A stretch of 64,000 bases of DNA from Diploscapter coronatus. Its lineage: Eukaryota; Nematoda; Chromadorea; Rhabditida; Rhabditidae. The position numbers and the translations under genes are program-made. Below the pieces are notes generated by a model that did no database searches, was not told where the DNA came from, and saw only the letters and a list, made by a program, of their open reading frames with translations. The stretch is from contig OZ038422.1 in the NCBI GenBank assembly GCA_964036155.1, forward strand, positions 55,327,201 through 55,391,200. Reading direction: 5' to 3'. Positions 1 to 12,753 of this stretch are shown here, piece after piece (position 1 is the stretch's first letter; every line of letters starts with the position of its first letter).

Positions 1-291
1 GGAAAGCCTCGAGGACTTTGGACAGATTCGCAGGGCTGTGGGTCACCAGCACTTTCTTCAGCTCTTCCACTGTAGTCGCTCCTTTCAGGGAGATCCCCTT
101 CTTCCTGAAATCCCGTCATTTTTAACTATTTCGAATCAGACTGCTCTTACTTGGCCAATTCCAGAATGGTTGTGAATCGAATGGCCCCATCCAAGTGCAA
201 GTGAAGTTCGATCTGAAATGCAAACAAACCAATGATAAAATTGAACTGAATGACCTCTAACCTTAGGGAAACTGAAAGTTCTTCTGGTCAT
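1..291 (-). CDS. Adenosine deaminase, N-terminal exons (partial)
   Basis: Three exons on the minus strand: 262-291, 151-212 and 1-104 (running out of the window). They join to a protein beginning MTRRTFSFPKIELHLHLDGA and continuing through KKGISLKGATTVEELKKVL. HLHLDGA is the first metal-binding HxH motif of adenosine/AMP deaminases, and the following ATTVEELKK...SPANLSKVLEAF stretch is typical of animal adenosine deaminase-like proteins. The family removes the amino group of adenosine in purine salvage, normally in the cytosol. The ATG at 289-291 is chosen because it leads in frame into the motif; both introns are about 45-50 bp with GT-AG ends. The catalytic Glu/His and second metal site lie outside the window. 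Confidence 0.88.
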
Positions 292-2849
292 TTCGGTCAC
301 TTCGGGAACCGAGATCGAAATGTTCGGATCACTAAATTTGAATAATTAGAAAAAAACGTTTCAAAATTATTTTTTTCAGTTTAAAATCTATTATATCTTT
401 TGGTAAAATTAGATAAGCCATCAAAATACGAATATTTTCAATTCGTGAAAAATTGAATGATCAGGCATAAAATTGTAAGAAAGAATGAGGAGTCTCTAAA
501 CTTTTGAGCTGTGAAAATTTGCACGTTTCAAGGATCCTCCTCTCCTCTGAGCCCCTACTTAACCTTTTCATATTTACTTAGGTTGTGGAACGGGTAAAGA
601 GATAAAGAGGAAGCTGAATGTAGGATGGAATAAATGACAAATAATGACAGACTAGAGAAAATTTAGACTTCATTAAGAGAGAAGATAATTATAGATAAAA
701 GAAAATCTAAACGTAGATGCCGTGAAGTCATAAAATCATTTCTTATAGAGTGAAACTCCAGACAAGGATGGATTAGAGAAGATTTGATAAGGGCATCAAA
801 TTCACAATTCATAATAGTGAAATTGCCAAAAGCGCAGATTAGAAATGTGATGAGAAAAGCTTTAGTGCATTATTTTTCTGATAAGAATCTAGCTGACAAA
901 TCATCTTCAAAAATGGAGGAAAAAAGAACTTGGATAGAAATTGAAAAGGGGGCACGTAACTCTCCTATCATGAAGAGGATTAGCAACACAGGAGGCTCCA
1001 AAATTGAGGGATGAAATTGGGAAACGAGAAACAGGACTCTCACTATCACATAGAAAAATTGAAATTTACTGACAGCGTTCATATTTAAAACATTTGCCCA
1101 TTTAGGTAATTACTTGTTACTTTCCAAATGAAATTCTAATTTTAGCCCAACTTGAAAAAGATAACCTATCTAATTGGAAATATCTGGATAAGACAGATGG
1201 AATTTGAAGATCAATTACTGTCAACGAGCCTTTCTCCCCATCATTAAAAGTGAGTTTCACAACCATTGATTGGAATTTTTTAAAACATGTCTGCATTTTT
1301 AAAAATTTTCAACACATTTTCTCTTTCGTTCATTTTTAGTACAAATTTGAAATTTTACCTGAAAGAAAGTACCCACATGCATTGATAATCGATAAGTTTC
1401 AAGATGACCAACCTGCTATGGATCATTTTCTCCTCAAGCTGTTCGAGCCTCTTCTTCTCATCCATTTTTGCTTCTGATTGTGCCGAATTGTCAGTCGATA
1501 GCCACGAGCCCATCAGCCAATTGTCGAGATAGAAATTCCCGCTGACTGCGAAGATGAGAAATGCAATCGATTGTCGCCTGCCTGAATTGGAAAGGAATTG
1601 AAGAGTTCGCAGAAAAAGAAAACTTTACAACTACTGAAAGCTTGGATATTTTGGCACAATAAGTTAAAAATAAATTTATCGGCATTTTCTGAATATTGTG
1701 CCAAAATTCACAACAATTCAACAACATTGCGAGTTTACAAACACGTGTTTTTATCGAAAGAAGGAAAGAATGAGTGAACATGTGGCACGAGCGGAAAGTC
1801 AGAGGAGAGTCAGAGAAGAGGACAACGAGAAATAATGCAGAAAACGGAAGGAAAGAAGAAATGAAATCAATGAAAATTGAAGAAAGTAGAAATTGGCGGG
1901 TCATTTTGCCACTGCCAACATTTGGCAAAGAAGGCAAATAAATAATCGATATGCGCTTGCATGCGAAATTTCGAATAAATGCGACGCACTCATATGGATT
2001 CAGCTGCGCAAAATAGAAAATAAAATGAGATGCACCGTTTTTATTTGCATTTTTCTATAATAAATAATGCTATTCATAGAACTTGAACTGAATTAAAGGG
2101 TATAAATAGTTGTCCAAAACAATAGTTCAGTAAATTTGTGTAAAATAATTGCTTTAAAGTTATTATAATGTGCATGATGCAACGTTCTGCGAAAAATATT
2201 GCATAGTCTCAGAGAAATCAATGCAATTTCAAAAGAGAAAGAGAGCAGACAATGGGCTACTTATCTGACAGAAACTCGCATCTTCAATCTAATGAAAGGG
2301 GCAATTATCTATCTTCGCCACTTTTTGAGTTGATCCTTATCGCCCGATTCGAAATGTGTTTGCGAGAAAAGTGAGCAGAGATAAATCATGAAAAATGTCA
2401 AAGATCATGAACTTAATACGTCTATGGAAAATGATAAATGAATGAAATTATTACAATTGCAATTTCTGTAAGATCGAATAAATAGAAATTGAGCAGTTTT
2501 TGTCCTCTTAGTCACTACTGTCTTTCTTTTTATAAATCGTGAACGCCTATTGTGTGATTACTCTTCTTCCTACGCATTTTTCTAGCATGTTGGTTTTAGC
2601 AAATAATTGCTCAAATACTTAGATACTTGGATGTCTACCACGTACATCATTTTTCAATTAAATTAACTGAAAATATATATTGCATAAGGAAATATATTTA
2701 TTTAACTCGTAAATACATACATAGAAAGAGATAGTAATTGAAAGAATAAACCATCATATAAAATAAGATATAAAACAAACATCGGTCAATGTGAATGCTC
2801 GTATTTTTGACGTCCGATCACCCTAACAAGTGGCTCATGATCTTCGAAT
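292..2849. other. Intergenic region, no gene seen
   Basis: AT-rich sequence between the adenosine deaminase start and the end of the next minus-strand gene. Short open frames here lack exon-like composition or splice structure. A TTTATT near 2697-2704 gives AATAAA on the minus strand and is a plausible polyadenylation signal for the gene above it. The part nearest 291 should hold the adenosine deaminase promoter, but I see no distinct motif. Confidence 0.5.
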
Positions 2850-5800
2850 CTCAGTAATTACGCACGATGCTCTAAAATCAAATGAATTATAAAATAAATA
2901 GCATACTATAACCTCAACAACAAAGCTGTTGTTATATTGCCTGCTAATATCCTGGAATCGAGTATCACCTAAATAATCAATTGTAAGTTCAAGAAAATAG
3001 GAAAATTTAATCAAAAAATGTACCCGATGGTAGTCGTTCTACTTGCCTGCTCCAATGCCTCCCTTCATTAGGTCCATCTCTCAACACGGTATCAAGTTCG
3101 CCCTGAAAAAAGCTATCTATTTAATTTTAACATTAAGATTAGGCTCAAAAGTCAAATATTGAAGAATCTGAAATGTGGAAGGTCGAAAATATGAAAAGGA
3201 AGAATGGTTTTAGGCAATCTCTTTGTGTTCGTGTGTTATTCCTTCATTTTTCTAATCATGAAAATAGCCGTGCACCACTTTGGACTTCCCAGATTAACAG
3301 CCAAATAATAGCATAAGTGAAATATTTTGAGAAAAGTAGACTTTGCCCCAAGGATATACGAAGTTCAGCTTTGATTTTGATTTCATTATTCTCTAGCTAC
3401 TTCATGGCTCTATAAAGTTTAGGTAATAGTTTTAATTGAATTTCGCTATTAAAAATTTTACGCTAAAATTTTGTGCAGCTTTTATTTGAAGGCTTAAAAT
3501 ATGGAAACCAAAAGTAATTAGCAATAAATTTTAACGCTATTATTCTTCTACAAAGAAGAGCTATTCTAATGAAGTAAAGCCATCAAAATAGTCGCGATAA
3601 ATTACCTTCCACGTCTCCTCCTTTTGCTCATCCAACAACCTGCCTTGTTCGTCCTTCCACTTCCAGTTGTTTTCCGTTTTCCTCTCGATTACTCCTGTAA
3701 TTTCATTTGTCATTCGAATAAAGGACACTTCGAATGTTAATATGACACTCCGCCCTGTGTCTGCTTCATCCTCATCTCCAGCCTCTGGTCTCACTCCTGC
3801 CATCTTCTCCAACAGCATGCGTTGTGCATCTGCATGTGCCCTGGGGCAAAACTCCTTCATCTCCTCCTCTCGCCTTTCATTCCTTTATCCTTATCCATCT
3901 TCCCTCCCCTCCTACTTTTCCTTCTGCAGCTCTCCAAACTTGCACATCTTCTCTGTCAATTTCATCGCAATTTTCCAATTCGGCTCATTATTTCTCGGCT
4001 CGGTTTAATTTATTTGCTTCATGTGAGAAGTAGGAGAATGCATTGTGTGGTGATGGCCGAATGTGGAGTGCTCTCCTTCTCTTTATCTATACCCTATCCT
4101 ATCTCTAGCCATATAGCCACATATTCTCTGCTCCTATTCTATTCTTCTTTGAAATTATTCGCCCGTTTGTTAAATAGCCTATAGCAATAAGAGGCAAAAG
4201 AAGCTGCTATAGGCAAACCAAGTGAGCAAAGAAGTGCGGACGATGGAAAGGAGCGAGGAAATGAGTGAGAATCAGACAGACAGAGAGTGCGGCAGAGACG
4301 ACCTCCCTCGTTCCTATTTTACTTTTCTCTTATGAACCTTAATGACTTTTAGGTAATTTCCCATAAAAGTTTCATCGTCAGTTTCCGCTCAGCAAAATTT
4401 ATGTCGGTCGAATTCCAAGCATTTTTCTTCTCTCAGGAGGCCCGAGGGAAAATCCCTACTTCTATAAGAAGCACTCACAGTGCAATGACGATTCTCTATT
4501 CTTATGAACAATAGAACCTCAACATTTCCCCTTTGTGTCTAAATCTGCTCATTTGACTGCATAAATGTATATGTGCCTATGAATATCCTTACGTCTGCAC
4601 ATGGTTGTGACGAGATCATCCTCATCGCTCTGATTCATCATCGTGCGCAGCCAATCATCCTTCGACATCTCTGCTCCACTCGAATTTGGTGCTGGTGGCC
4701 AAGCATCTGCCGTCCTTATCACTGCTCCAGGACTGCCCACTTCAATTTAGAAAGTCTTCTTCTCATTCTCAATGTGGAATTTACCTGGAGTGCTTCCCCT
4801 TCTCCCCATACCTGGTCGAATTGCAGGTGTATCACTTCTCATCGTTTCATTGCCGTAAGATGCAACAGGTGTTTTGCTGCGAAAGGCATGAGAAGAATAC
4901 GGGGCAGCGCTGAGAATGAAGACTCGTTATCTCCAACATTCATTAAAACTTCACCTGTAGGCAGAGCTGGGCTTGAATGAACTTCTCCAAGGGACTGCAG
5001 ACTGATTACCAGTATAGGTCGACGGAGTTGGTCTGCTGTACTGTGTGCTGTAGTTTGGAGTATAGGTTGAAGTTGCTGGCGCAGCTCCAGTATCCCTTCC
5101 ATATGGCCCAACGGTTCGGGCTCGACGACGGTCAAGCTCATCGGTTCTAAAAATACCCCTTGAGTGAATTTGGTTTGTAGTCTTTATTTGACAAGGAAAC
5201 AACCATTCCATTCATTCGCTCATATTGAATTGCTTAGTGCAGCACATTTCTAGCTCGTTTCGCTTCCGTTTGCCCTTTATGTGTTGATTATTCTCCCTTT
5301 CGCGTCTCGCTTTCAATTCCTTCATTACTTCTAGTCGACTATATTTAGAGAGCGCAAGTGCATTTTGAAATATGAAACTTGATTAGTGGAAGTAAGATCA
5401 TATAAAAGCCTGATTTTTGACTGACTCTGACGATCTTTATCAGTTTTAAAAGGGATAATCCCATCGAAAGTTATGACGTCGAGAAGACGTGTTCCACATG
5501 TTCACTTTTGCTAGCATTTCTTCGTCAATTGAAGCCGCGATCAGGATTTGAATACATTCAAACGAGTGCAAAACCTTGAAAGTCGTCATTTTTCCCGTCA
5601 TTCCTCGTTCATTTGGGCGAGAGAGCAGCAAGGTTTCATTGAAGTGATTTCAGTAGTGAATGTAAATGGATTCATTCTCTCATTTCAATGGTCGAAATAA
5701 TGTATCCAAATTTTCATTTTACAACGAGGAACACATAGAATCGGGACGTCGAGATGAGATTTTGGTCTAAAAATGACCGCGAGGCTCCAATCTATTATCC

Positions 5801-8800
5801 ATTGTCGGAGGGTGAATGAAGACGACACCAAACGTCGATTATTTGAATTTTTCAAGCTTTACGGTCATTTTTATCGAGTTTTGTTGTAAATTAGTTGGGT
5901 ACCAGGCGAGGCAAATTGTTCATCTATCTATCGGTAATATTTCGCACGTGAAATTCTAGCTTGAAACCGCTTTATTTCGAGGAATACATAGGTGACGAAA
6001 AATCGCTTTATAAAGTTCGCTCTAGAAATTTGTCTCTGCTTGCGCCTTCTAACTATATTCGTTCTTTCATATCAATTGCCCAAGCTCATTCCCAATATAG
6101 TTATAAGTAATGTGCTCAGGCTCCAGCCCAGGCAGATGGATGGCTCTGCCTATTCCTCTCCATCTCCACACCGCATCTGCATCTTTCAGTCTCTGCTTCT
6201 GCCTCTGCACTGATCGGCCTTTCTTCCCATTTCTTACCCGAACTCAATTACAGCCTTAAGGGTATGCGTGGCAACGAGCGTAGTGTGAGGGAACAAAGAA
6301 GTCAGTCTTCGGATGCGATATGCGAGATTCAATATCTTACCTTCTCCTATTTTCTCATATTTTAGCGATTTTCGCTCTTTGATCAAAATTTAATTTGAGC
6401 TTTTCTATGATGTTCAATGACTCTGGGAATGCCCTATGTGAGATAAATCAAATAAGGATACTGACCCTGACTATCTAATGAAATTTTAAGATACATGATC
6501 AAAGAATGAATTTCGCATTTGGAATATAAATACTATCTATTACAAGAATTTATATACGCATGTCTTATCTTACCGATGATATTTAGCCTATTTCAGCTTT
6601 TTAGTTTTAAATGTACCAACAACACATTTAGTTAGGTCATCTCATTGCCTTTTTATGATGTTAATTATGGTTTCGTACTTTAAAAGATATCCTTAGTTTG
6701 ACAGAGGAAATGAGTTCGAAAGAGTGCAACCTATTTAGGGGCCATTAACCAACCTTTTTCCTTGAATTTCAGCTTTTATTTATATCAATGCATATCACTC
6801 CGATTTAAAAGAATGGATATCTAGATTTCCGCCATAAATAACAATAACCTTAATTTATTCAGCAGTTGATCATATAAAAGTCATATAAAATTATTTCGAA
6901 TAGAATCATTTTTTATTCTTTGTCGCACGCTAATGACCGAAATGTTTCCAGGTGAATATTGCCCGCTCGTTGTTAGAAATTATATATTTAGATTTTTGTA
7001 GGTATTAACTCGGCTATCGTAGCCACTTTACAAATGGGATATCTGTTACTAAGACAACACATAACCTAAAATGAGTGTGGGGTATGGAAAAGCTTTTTCT
7101 TATCATGGGAATGCGAATGCAACTCTTAACAGAATAGCAGACAATAGTCTGACTACGCGAAGAATTAATACTTGCCTCTTCTCATCAAAATATCTTTCTT
7201 TTCTCAAAAATTTTTGATTGTCATTTATTTCATTCATAGTAATATTTGCACTTTAGCCAGACTACTCTTGATTTTCATAATCATATCATGAATTTTTATG
7301 GCGAATAATACGCAATGGTCACCTCTATTTTATTCTATTAAATGACTACAATTCTGCAGGAGCTTTTCATCGTCACTAGTTGGTATAGAAATCTCATTTA
7401 TTCTCGAAAAATTTGTAGCTCCAGACAGTACTCTTGATTCGTACTTTCTTTCATTTTCATTGTAAGTCGATTTCGTTTTTCTCAAATATATTTTCTTTAG
7501 TTTCTGTTGCTTGCTTTCAACGTTTTTTTCTCCCATCATAAATATTCGCTACTGCTCGCAATGCGCTGTTATTTTACTCTCTAACATTTACTCAATTTCA
7601 TTCCGTTCATTTATGGATATTTCGCTTGAATGAGTTGCACACTCGTTGAGTACGTATTTGCAAGAATGATCTGCCAGACTGATGAAAACTTGAATGCAAA
7701 TAATTATTTTCGTCTTTCATTAATTTTGTCCCGAACTTCAAATCAATGCTGACTGAGCGTTATAAATTGCGTCACAAATCGATAATAATTTCTTTAAAGT
7801 CGTTCTTCTATTTTGTTCAAAATTCATTTCTGTAACATACGTGAATGCAATTCTGTATCTGTTCCAGGAAGAATTTTCCGAAACTGATCATCTTATGATT
7901 TTATTAAAGAAATAAAGACGAAGACTTAACAAATATGTTCGTCGATTTTTTTAATCGTCCGTATATCCATTGCGATTTTTCCTCTCCAATATGTAGATGC
8001 AGAATTGCTTTCTACATACGTTAAAAAAGGTTATTTTTTCGAAAAGAATGAACAGATTATTTTTTTAAAAAAATATTAGCGCTTTGCAGTGAAATTTTAA
8101 ACGCTCAGCCTTGTTTCAGAACACAATTTCGAGCAAATTAAAAGCAGCCTAAGCTCTACTACAATTTTAATCATCTGTGGTAATCAAGATATTTTACGAT
8201 CAGGTGCTATTTTTATTTTCTAATCTCGAGGAGAATAGTTCATTTTTGGTGGGAGAATTGGAAAATACTTGTTTAGAATTTCGAAAGAAAATCACTCGTT
8301 CTTTATAAAATAATAATCATAAGGAGGATGATCGTCAGAAGACCATGCAACCTACCTTCAAAACATTTTCTATAAATAATTTTTACTTGGTTTGACATTG
8401 GCAAGGAAGTAATTCATGCGAGAAAACGCCATAATCATGACTTCGTCATTCTGATCTAAGCCCTACAATTTCTATTCGTTTGACGAAAGCCTACCCTGGA
8501 TCTAGTAAAGAAGTACTTCCTTTAAAAAATGGATAATTCATTTTCAAGAATAATCGCTTCCCAAAGGAAAATAATGAAAAGGTTTTACTAGGAAATGAGT
8601 AATTTAGAACTATTTTCTTGATGGATAAGCCATACAATTGGTTCCGGAGCATTTTTCTTTCGGTATTACGGTTGGATTGCTCGAAAATTTGCGCTAGCTG
8701 CATTTATAATAGCGAGTTGGTAGAAATCAAAAGCTGCCTCAATTAGTGTCAGTAAAGAATTTGAAACAATTAAGATCATGAATGCATCCTGATCAATTGT

Positions 8801-11191
8801 TGGATGGAAAGCCCATTTCCAGATTTCGGAGCTCGGAAAATTCGGGAGCGGAATGAAATTTCCACCTAACACTGGGCCTGATGTGTGTAAATTATCGTGG
8901 ACTAATTTGTATTAAATTTTGTACAGGTACTTTTCATTAAGTTTCATTCAAACTAGTCCATGATAATTGAGCATATCAGCTTGTATTTGTGATCATAATT
9001 ATTTCAAACTTTGACTACCACTATCTATGCATTTGCTAGCTTCTTTTAAAATCCGTATACCTCCAAAATTCAAATAATTAGAGGGATAGGGAAATAGTTT
9101 TCTAGAAAAAACCTTCAAAGTGTGCCAACATTTTGAGACTGAACATTCTCTACTTGCCCTATCCCAAACCCTTTTTATAGGTACATAAAATTTCACCTGT
9201 GTACGGCTTTTACAAGAAGCCGTATTCGTCAGATTAATTTTGACATTCTCATTACCCTATCATCATTAATCTCACTGCTAATGATAGAAATTTAAAATGG
9301 ACTAACGTTTCATTGCGTCTGCTGGCATGAGAATTCTGCTGATTGCTGATGTAACTGCTGACAGGCGGTTGCACAGACTGATGAAATCCTCCAGACGGAG
9401 CCACACTCTGCGGTCTCTGAGAATTGACCTTGGCCCTCATTTGCTCTGCTTCTTCCAAAGGACTGATCACATATCTGCCCATGTAGAAATCATCATCTCC
9501 CGTCTTTTTCGGTCTAAATCATTTGATTTGCATGCGAGATATATTATTATCACCTGAAAACATATTGTGCTTCGTCGTCGCTGTTTCCTTCAAGTCGGCT
9601 CACGTGCTGCTCAAGTTTGCGCATAGATGGTCCAACACTATTGGCTCGGTGACTACCAGTTCTAAACCCAAAGTTCATATAGTCCAAGCCATAATTTTGG
9701 GATCATAAATTCGTGAAATTTAAGCTGATTTGAAAAAGGAACATTTCAATAGTTTCTGATGATTTTTGATTCTGTAAAGTCTTGAAGATGAATTCTGTTT
9801 CCGAAGTTTGAAAGTGCTTTTAATTGCACACTCGTTTAGATTTTTAGAACAGGAAACCAAACGGCAGCTCGAAAATTTTCGGAATCAGCTTCATCCAATG
9901 ATCATCAAATTTAAAAACAACAAAAAATGCCAACCTATTGATGAATGAATATGGATCGTCTTGTTTAGAATTGGAGGCCCAAGAATTCATGTCTGGATGA
10001 CAGCTTTGGGTCATTTCACGCTGTGCAGATAAGCCTCGCTCGCGTTTCTTGTGCAGATCTGAATTAGAAGTTCCCGTTTTTTCATTTCTGAGTCACAAAG
10101 CAACAGCTGTTAATTTAGTAGAGTCACATTACAAAATATCATTTCTACGGAGTGTGAGTGCTGTTTGGTAAACAAAATGGGCAGCTGACCGGTCAGTTCC
10201 TGCATCACGTCCTTCGGCAGGGCTCCTATTTTGGGCTGAGTCCTCTCAGTGCTCTTGTCTCTGGCTGACGACTTGTGTTCTACATCTGACAGGGTCTCTC
10301 TTGCTGGCGTAATTCGAGTCGGCTTGGCAGGGGGAGGAGGTGGAGCCGGAGGCGGGATTGACTTCTCTCTGAATTTGCACATTTACTAATTTAGGATATC
10401 TGAACATTTTTGTTTATACCGTTTCGGTTCAGCAACGAGAGTTATTGACTCGTCCTCGTCGGCAGCCGCAGCGGCAGCAGCCCGTTCTCTCGCCTTCCGC
10501 GCTTCTTCCTCGGCCAGTTTCTTTCGTCGTTCAGTTTCTTTTCGTTCGGTTTCCTTTCGTTCAGCTTCTCTCCTCTTTTCCTCCATAATTTTGCGGTGTT
10601 CCTCCATCTTCCTTTCATTCTCTCGTTCTGCTTCTCGTTGCTTTTCTTCTTCAGAAGCCCTTTCTTCCGAACTGTCTTCTTCGTTCTCTTGTTCCGGTTG
10701 GTCCGACGACTCATTTTCGACCTCGATTTCGGGTGGCTCAAAGACGACTTTATTGTAAGAAGGTGAAGATGGGGGCGAATTTTGTGATGACAAATATGGT
10801 CGTGGAGCAGAGGGCGGAAGTGCCTTGGATGGCAAAGGGCTGGTGAGCCATCTCCAAAGCGATACAATACCACTGCCAACGAGTTGAGCAGACTTGACAA
10901 CAACAGATCGAACTTTGCCTGCTGCATTTTGGGCGTATTGAATCATCCTGTTCCTGCTTTGGTCCGTTGAATAATTACCACCGCTATAACCTGGAGATGA
11001 CCATCCTTTCAATGAAGAGCTGTATGACGTCGAAGGAGCAGTGTGATTGTGTGAAGTCGTCTCATGAGTTCTTTCCGCGCTACTGTTGCTACTGCTCGAC
11101 TCCTCTTTACACGGTTTTCCATCCACACAGCATATTCTTCGTTTAGGCTCTTCTTGTTTCAACTCACCACATTTCCATTCTTCTTTGCCTC
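2850..11191 (-). CDS. Unrecognised low-complexity coiled-coil protein, multi-exon
   Basis: Likely exons, 5' to 3': 10420-11191, 10190-10368, 9935-10087, 9554-9661, 9307-9513, then after a 4.2 kb intron 4955-5146, 4812-4909, about 4593-4722, 3606-about 3860, 3047-3102 and small terminal exons ending near 2850. Exon 1 is Ser/Pro-rich, then strongly charged (repeated EEKRREAER/KETERRKK) as in a long single helix or coiled coil, then poly-Ala and a proline run (PPPAPPPPPAK). Later exons are polar with Arg/Tyr-rich stretches (TDELDRRRARTVGPYGRD) and end with a basic, aromatic segment (NNWKWKDEQGR). There is no signal peptide or transmembrane segment, which suggests an intracellular scaffold or cytoskeletal protein; that is inference. 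The start is not found: exon 1 opens in frame at its acceptor. Junctions in the last four exons are uncertain. Confidence 0.6.
5147..9306 (-). other. Large intron of the unrecognised gene
   Basis: A 4.2 kb intron, far longer than the roughly 45-500 bp typical here, separating the exon ending RRNET from the exon starting TDELDRRR. The splice phases match across it. It is AT-rich with no convincing internal gene. A pyrimidine-rich patch lies at about 6120-6215. Long introns of this kind often carry enhancers or alternative promoters, but none is recognisable by eye. Confidence 0.5.
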
Positions 11192-12753
11192 TAAAATCGT
11201 CTAATTTTCATTATGGAAAGTTGTTTGGTTTGGATTAACTTTAGAAATGCTTCAAGTGATCTTTCAAATTTAGGGATCAAAATAGCGATTTTAAAATGAA
11301 TAGTTTCGAAGGACAAAATCTTCCGAGTTTCTACCTCATTCACTCAACAATAAGCAAATTAGCTTTGCGAAAAAATTAGGTTTCTCTGATCATTGGATCA
11401 GGCAAACTCATAGGATTTACTTGTTCAAGAAGGTGTTTATAGACTGGTCAATTAATAATTTATCCTAAATTCGCGAAATTTGCGCAAAAATAATCCGAAG
11501 ACTGACGAAATTAAAGAAAAATTATACAAGAATCGGTAAGTGTTCAATCACATTTCAATTTCAAATTTTTTTTTTTTTATTTTTAAAAAATAATTTTGAA
11601 TATTTTCCTCGAAGCCGCCTCAAAATATTTCGATCGAGTAGGATTCATAAATTTAACGAAACCCGTAGGCGCAAATACATACTTCGGTGATTGATTTTTG
11701 ATTATTCCGTTTCCGAATTTTTTTTCCGAAAATTCGTTCTTCCTCTAAATTTTTCTCCAATCTCGTCCTTGAAGTGTATTCAACCCTGTTGCAGTTTTTT
11801 CGAAGCACGTCCCTCGCCTTCTCACCTTCCCCCTCCCTTTCCCTCTACTTTTCTACTTCTAATTCTACTTGTTCTACAATTTCATAGTCTGCTCCTCTCC
11901 AATTCTGTCAGTGCCCTGCCTTCCTTCCATTCCCTTCACAGACAGCTGTTTCTGCTTCAGCTTTCGCCCTGTTTTCTCAGATTCTCTGCTAGTCGTTCAG
12001 TTTCTTCGTCTCTCGAATTACTCGCTAACTTCTTTCTTACCCGTGCAATTGTCTTACATTTGCAAATGTAGGCATACATTTAGGAGTGGATGTCTCATGA
12101 ATCAGTAAGACAACACATCAAATCCCTATTCCCCAATTCTGATTCTAAAACAGGAAATTAGACATTTCGGCCAAAAGTTGCGCGCTTTCGTGAAAAGTCG
12201 TAGAAATAAGTTAGTGATAAAAGGGCTTACTTGAATAGGAAATAGAAAAAGTAGAAAAATGTCCAAATTAGGGAGCAAATGGCTGGAAATAGAGACGAAC
12301 GGACGTAGGCGAGCATTTTGAGTTCGCTCGAGATCGAATGGGGGGATTCGAGACGAAAGAGCAGCGGCTGAGAGATAGGGAATTAAAGAGACAGAAAGAT
12401 GAAGAAGCAACTGTTAATGAGGGAGCGATTGTGTAATACGAACATGGAGATGACAAAGATGCAGATAGGGCAGAGTGGAAGCGGGAAGGAAAGTGACAGA
12501 CGAGCAGATGAGATGATAAGTCTTGTAAAAAATGACAAGCAGGATGTAGGAGGGTAGGTCATCATGACGTCCTCTTTTTCTCTCCTCACTTCGCTTTACT
12601 TTTCACCTTCTAATTTTAACCGATGCATTACAAACGCACAGGTGCATCGTTGGCTTGTCGTGCCAAGTATCCAATGATCGACATGTAAATGCGGAACGAT
12701 TTGTCAAAAAGATGTGTATTTTTGCAGGAAGATGCAATAGAATTGCGCTGGGG
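11192..12753. promoter_or_regulatory. Divergent intergenic region with pyrimidine- and purine-rich blocks
   Basis: Separates the minus-strand coiled-coil gene from the plus-strand NACHT-WD40 gene, so it should hold both promoters or undetected 5' exons. A pyrimidine-rich block at about 11760-12060 is followed by a purine-rich block at about 12220-12530. Open frames in these blocks are composition artefacts. A TTTTTGCAG at 12719-12727 just before the NACHT gene start could be an ordinary or a spliced-leader acceptor. Confidence 0.45.

Noticed and set aside
3039..3047. GC donor (CAG|GCAAGT) in the unrecognised gene
   Set aside because: A GT donor four bases further (CAA|GTAGAA) also gives an open frame, so the site is not counted among GC-AG introns.
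10442..10927. Minus-strand open frame of 161 codons
   Set aside because: It is the shadow of the charged coiled-coil exon in another frame.
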